This document shows positions 14,526-16,989 of a DNA stretch of 16,989 bases, one piece after another. Source of the DNA: an archaeon (GTDB lineage: Archaea > Asgardarchaeota > Hermodarchaeia > Hermodarchaeales > Hermodarchaeaceae); contig JABXGY010000030.1 of NCBI GenBank assembly GCA_016550395.1, forward strand, positions 1 through 16,989. Reading direction: 5' to 3'. A model generated the notes under the pieces. It saw nothing but the letters and a program-made list of their open reading frames with translations, was not told the origin of the DNA and made no database searches. Position numbers and translations under genes: made by a program. Each line of letters begins with the position of its first letter. Positions within the stretch are counted from its first letter, which is position 1.

Positions 14526-15295
14526 CCTCGCTTTTTTGCCTGTTGAATCGCTTTAATTGTCTTTGATAATTGTTTTCCGCTATCCTCTAAAATTGTCCGT
14601 TCAATTGCTGTTCCTTGGACAATAATATCAGCACCAGCTGCGGAGACAGCTGCAGCTTGTTCCGGTGTGGACATACCACCACCTACAGCAATAGGGATAT
14701 CTAGCTGACTGGAAAGTAACTCAATCATTGGAAGCGGAACTGCGTTCTCCACACCCGATCCTGCTTCGAGATACACAATCTGAAATCCCATGTATTGTGC
14801 CGCTAGACCAAATCCGAGAGCAATTTCTGGTTTATTTCGTGGTATTAGTCGGGCGTCATCAACGTAACCGGCTGTGCCCCCTGGCTGAACAATAAGATAC
14901 GCCATTGAGATAGGTTCAAGATTAAACCCTTTGATATAACGAGCGGCAAGAGTATGTGCATCAATTAGCCAATAAGTTGTCCGTGAATTTAGAAGGCTCA
15001 TAAAAAGAACCGCATCAGCAAACCGCGACAATCCTGAAACATTACCAGGAAATAAGAGAACTGGAATATCAACCTGCTCTTTGATACTTTGGAGTGTCTC
15101 ATCGATTATACCAAAAGCCGTTGACCCCCCAACCATTATCCCATTGGTTCCTGCTGCCTCAGCAAGTTTTGCGATTTTACCAGCAACAATAGCAGATTGT
15201 TTAGCGGGGTCAGGGTCAATTAGTGTTAGGTGTACAACTCGGTTTTCATTAAGGACTTTAAGAATTGTTTTCCATGCAGGACCTGGAACAGCCAT
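14522..15295 (-). CDS. Geranylgeranylglyceryl phosphate synthase (PcrB family)
   Basis: This enzyme joins geranylgeranyl diphosphate to sn-glycerol-1-phosphate, the first ether bond of archaeal membrane lipids. Visible in 257 residues: HLTLIDPD (22-29), MVGGST (54-59), LFPGNVSGLS (81-90), FMSLLNSR (98-105), the prenyl-side QPGGTAGYV, YLEAGSG (175-181), VGGGM (204-208) and the C-terminal phosphate site GADIIVQGTA. It is the long form typical of many archaea. It is the best lineage marker in the window. It is convergent with the second MoaD-like gene (4-base stop overlap) and appears unrelated in function to the neighbouring cluster. The ribosome site (GGGTTG) is weak. Confidence 0.93.
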   Translation of the reverse strand: MAVPGPAWKTILKVLNENRVVHLTLIDPDPAKQSAIVAGKIAKLAEAAGTNGIMVGGSTAFGIIDETLQSIKEQVDIPVLLFPGNVSGLSRFADAVLFMSLLNSRTTYWLIDAHTLAARYIKGFNLEPISMAYLIVQPGGTAGYVDDARLIPRNKPEIALGFGLAAQYMGFQIVYLEAGSGVENAVPLPMIELLSSQLDIPIAVGGGMSTPEQAAAVSAAGADIIVQGTAIERTILEDSGKQLSKTIKAIQQAKKRG

Positions 15296-15349
15296 TCTTA
15301 CAACCCAGTTTCATGCATGAGATGTTGAGACTTTTAACTTATTTGCTAA

Positions 15350-15381
15350 GAAGTCCTCGTCTTTCAAGGTAGGGATGAATC
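15350..15381 (+). other. Left stem-loop region of the TnpB element
   Basis: GAAGTCCT ... AGGGATGAATC has a short stem (TCCT 15354-15357 with AGGG 15371-15374). It is built like the 32-base region at 16740-16771 on the other side of tnpB: GAAG, pyrimidine arm, T-rich loop, purine arm. This is likely the left end of an IS200/IS605-type element or a relic of a right end. Confidence 0.35.
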
Positions 15382-15446
15382 TCCCAGATAGTTATCAGCA
15401 CCCCTCCCACAGACTGAAAAACCCTGATGATCCACCTAGCCATCGA

Positions 15447-16766
15447 ATGGTCCAGATGCTGCTGACACGAAAAATACACATAACTCCCACGACCAAACAG
15501 GCTAAAATCCTGTGGGCTTTGTCTGAAAAATGTCGCCTCCTCTACAACTTCGCCTTAGCCGAACGCCGCCATCAGTGGATCAGGAATCGCACGAAACCAG
15601 CAACCGAGTACACTTCCATCACTTATATTCAGCAACAAAACGCCTTACCCGCCCTCAAAGCCCAGTACCCCGAATATACTTGGGTCTATTCGAAGGTCCT
15701 GCAAATGACGTTGAGACGGCTTGATGCTGATTACAAGTCCTTCTTTGCACGCTGGCGTCGAGGCGATCACCAAACCCGACCTCCCCGATTCAAAGGCAAG
15801 CACTATTTCACTACCCTTTGTTATAATCAATCCGGATTCAAATTGGATATCGACAACCAGCGGATTTGCTTAGCCCACCGTCACCCCTCGGGCGTTGAAT
15901 TGACATTTTCATTGCCATGGTTGCCACCTCTCAACGGTAAGATCAAGCAGGTGGAGGTCTTTCAGGATCGCCATCGTCAATGGTTTGTGGCAATCACCTG
16001 CGAGGTGGCAGTCCCCCCCTATGTGGACAATGGTAGATATCAGGCCATTGACTTAGGGGTGAGCAATTTGGTCACAGCGGTCAACCTGCAAGGGCGATTT
16101 ATCCAAATACGCAATCGTCGCCCCGACCTGTACTGGAAAGACAAACTGCGGCAGGTGCAAACACGACGCGATCATTGCCGGAAGTTCAGTAATCGGTGGT
16201 GGTTTTATCAACGAAAATGGGTGAAGATGCGACAAAAGCTCACTAACCAGTTGCGGGATTTCCAGCACAAGGTGTCCAAAGTGGTGGTGAGGAATACTCG
16301 GGCTAACACATTCATCGTCGGCGATCTCGCAGTGAAGCGCATGGCGAGGAAAAAGGCGGCCTCAGTGTGTCAGCGACAAAATGCGGCGACGCGGACGTTG
16401 CATCATTCAATCCAGAACACTGGGTTCTTGGGACGGTTCGTCCAATTCTTGACCTACAAAGCCAAGAAGGTAGGTAAAAGCGTGATAAGAATTGACGAGG
16501 CAGAGACGACCAAGCGGTGTTGTGTGTGTGGCACGGTGCAGATGCGCCGGTTATCGGAACGTGTTATTCAATGCAATTGTGGAACCACTTTAGATCGGGA
16601 TCAGAACGCGGCTGTCAATATCATGATCCGGTTCCTATTGCAGCAACCCCTTGTGAACAGGGAGCCATTACAAGCATTTTGGTATGGCTTGCATCGACAC
16701 ACAGCCCTACCCCGAGTTCCCCGGGTAGTGGACTCGATGGAAGCCCCTACATTCATGCAGGGGTAG
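15447..16766 (+). CDS. tnpB: TnpB (IS200/IS605 OrfB family) RNA-guided nuclease homolog, no TnpA partner
   Basis: TnpB proteins are RNA-guided nucleases of IS200/IS605-type elements and ancestors of Cas12. Counting from ATG 15447 (439 residues): RuvC-I AIDLGVSNL (Asp202), RuvC-II FIVGDLAVKRM (Gly292 where Glu is usual, then Asp293), a zinc finger with Cys358, Cys361, Cys376 and Cys378, and RuvC-III LDRDQNAA (383-388). The N-terminus TRKIHITPTTKQ through LYNFALAERR is typical. An upstream ATG at 15375 would add 24 residues that look like translated element end and sits almost on its own AGGTAGGG. The gene looks richer in G+C than its neighbours, which suggests transfer. No tnpA is present, so mobility would need a transposase in trans. 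The 3' end overlaps a probable guide RNA. Confidence 0.88.
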   Translation: MVQMLLTRKIHITPTTKQAKILWALSEKCRLLYNFALAERRHQWIRNRTKPATEYTSITYIQQQNALPALKAQYPEYTWVYSKVLQMTLRRLDADYKSFFARWRRGDHQTRPPRFKGKHYFTTLCYNQSGFKLDIDNQRICLAHRHPSGVELTFSLPWLPPLNGKIKQVEVFQDRHRQWFVAITCEVAVPPYVDNGRYQAIDLGVSNLVTAVNLQGRFIQIRNRRPDLYWKDKLRQVQTRRDHCRKFSNRWWFYQRKWVKMRQKLTNQLRDFQHKVSKVVVRNTRANTFIVGDLAVKRMARKKAASVCQRQNAATRTLHHSIQNTGFLGRFVQFLTYKAKKVGKSVIRIDEAETTKRCCVCGTVQMRRLSERVIQCNCGTTLDRDQNAAVNIMIRFLLQQPLVNREPLQAFWYGLHRHTALPRVPRVVDSMEAPTFMQG

Positions 16767-16771
16767 TTCAC
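16700..16771 (+). ncRNA. Probable 3' portion of the TnpB omega/reRNA
   Basis: Two stem-loops lie in the last codons of tnpB: CTACCC (16707-16712) with GGGTAG (16723-16728), and CCCCT (16744-16748) with AGGGG (16759-16763). They are followed by TAGTTCAC. In known TnpB systems the guide RNA comes from this end of the element and continues into flanking DNA, which here would make the guide start at about 16772. The 5' extent is unknown. Confidence 0.4.
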
Positions 16772-16777
16772 AGTGTG

Positions 16778-16989
16778 CTACTGTTGAGTAAGGATCTTAA
16801 TTATTCCTGGAGCTAGCTGTGTTGTTTTTTTATCCCAGTCCACAATCACCATTTTTCGGAGTTCAAACCACCGTAAATAACTTCGAACTTTTCCTTCATT
16901 GGTGTTAAGGTTAGTCGCTAGATCAGAAAAAGTAATTTGTCCTTTCATACCGAAGGCGCGAAGAAGTGGGCTCCATTCATAGGTAATTA
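16778..16989 (-). CDS. Winged-helix-turn-helix protein, C-terminal fragment
   Basis: A minus-strand frame enters from the right edge and runs for 69 codons to a TAG at 16778-16780; its start lies outside the window. The sequence has the order of a winged helix: a helix (PLLRAFGMKG), strand plus helix (ITFSDLATNL), a recognition-like helix (NEGKVRSYLRWFELRK), then a wing of two strands (MVIVDWDKKTTQLAPG) and a last helix. This suggests a DNA-binding regulator or a DNA-binding domain in a larger protein. The ligand and targets are unknown. The TnpB element ends 6 bases beyond its stop codon. Confidence 0.65.
   Translation of the reverse strand, partial: ITYEWSPLLRAFGMKGQITFSDLATNLNTNEGKVRSYLRWFELRKMVIVDWDKKTTQLAPGIIKILTQQ

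Larger units (their letters stand above)
15340..16771 (+). mobile_element. Solo-TnpB (IS1341-like) element, approximate borders
   Basis: The element comprises tnpB and the stem-loops on each side. The left border is approximate because no target-site copy is made by this family; the right border is placed after GTTCAC at 16766-16771. It sits between the GGGP synthase start (15295) and the stop of a winged-helix gene (16778), leaving only 6 bases on the right. Confidence 0.5.

Noticed and set aside
15375..15446. 24-residue N-terminal extension of TnpB
   Set aside because: The ATG sits almost directly on its AG-rich upstream sequence and the added residues look like translated element end; not fully excluded.
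16825..16833. T-run resembling an archaeal terminator
   Set aside because: It lies inside the winged-helix gene, where the complementary A-run encodes Lys-Lys, and is on the wrong strand for that gene.
1..16989. CRISPR array, tRNA or rRNA genes
   Set aside because: No regularly spaced repeats and no cloverleaf with a T-loop or conserved rRNA stretch were seen on either strand by eye.

Overview
The window reads as a dense stretch of an archaeal chromosome. The lineage marker is a geranylgeranylglyceryl-phosphate synthase (ether-lipid enzyme) at 14522-15295. An aldehyde:ferredoxin oxidoreductase, MoaD/SAMP-like small proteins, frequent GTG/TTG starts and GGTG-type ribosome sites agree with this. 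By eye the G+C is just over 40% except in the transposon-like gene near the right end. An Asgard or other uncultured anaerobic archaeon would fit, but the lineage cannot be fixed from this sequence alone.

Layout. 1-177 (-): N-terminus of a membrane-anchored protein leaving the left edge. 351-4225 (+): an alpha-helical TPR-like protein, a threonine-synthase-like PLP enzyme and GlmS. 4229-5023 (-): TatD nuclease. 5245-6273 (+) and 6274-7332 (-): two convergent paralogous carbamoyltransferases that resemble the YgeW branch. 7375-8766 (-): an MtaD-like amidohydrolase, in operon with the second carbamoyltransferase. 8886-9167 (+): a MoaD-like protein ending in Gly-Gly. 9164-10495 (-): an SsnA-like amidohydrolase. 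10590-14525 (+): a tightly coupled set of four-cluster ferredoxin, tungsten/molybdenum AOR-family enzyme, PreA-like flavoprotein with ferredoxin tail, and a second MoaD-like protein. 14522-15295 (-): GGGP synthase. 15447-16766 (+): a TnpB without TnpA, flanked by stem-loops. 16778-16989 (-): the C-terminal part of a winged-helix protein entering from the right edge.

How the genes may work together. The centre (5245-14525) brings together partners that in E. coli and other anaerobic purine users sit in the ygeW-ssnA-ygfK region: YgeW-like carbamoyltransferases, SsnA-like amidohydrolases and a dihydropyrimidine/dihydroorotate-dehydrogenase-like Fe-S protein. Here an AOR-family metalloenzyme with its own ferredoxin and MoaD proteins stands where a xanthine-dehydrogenase-type hydroxylase would be expected. 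My inference is a variant archaeal route for breaking down a purine or other N-heterocycle, with carbamoyl phosphate as a possible energy-yielding product. The substrate is not shown by the sequence.

The region is very compact. All four convergent gene pairs have stop codons that overlap, abut or lie 3 bp apart. No tRNA, rRNA or CRISPR array was seen, and no gene-free stretch exceeds about 220 bases.
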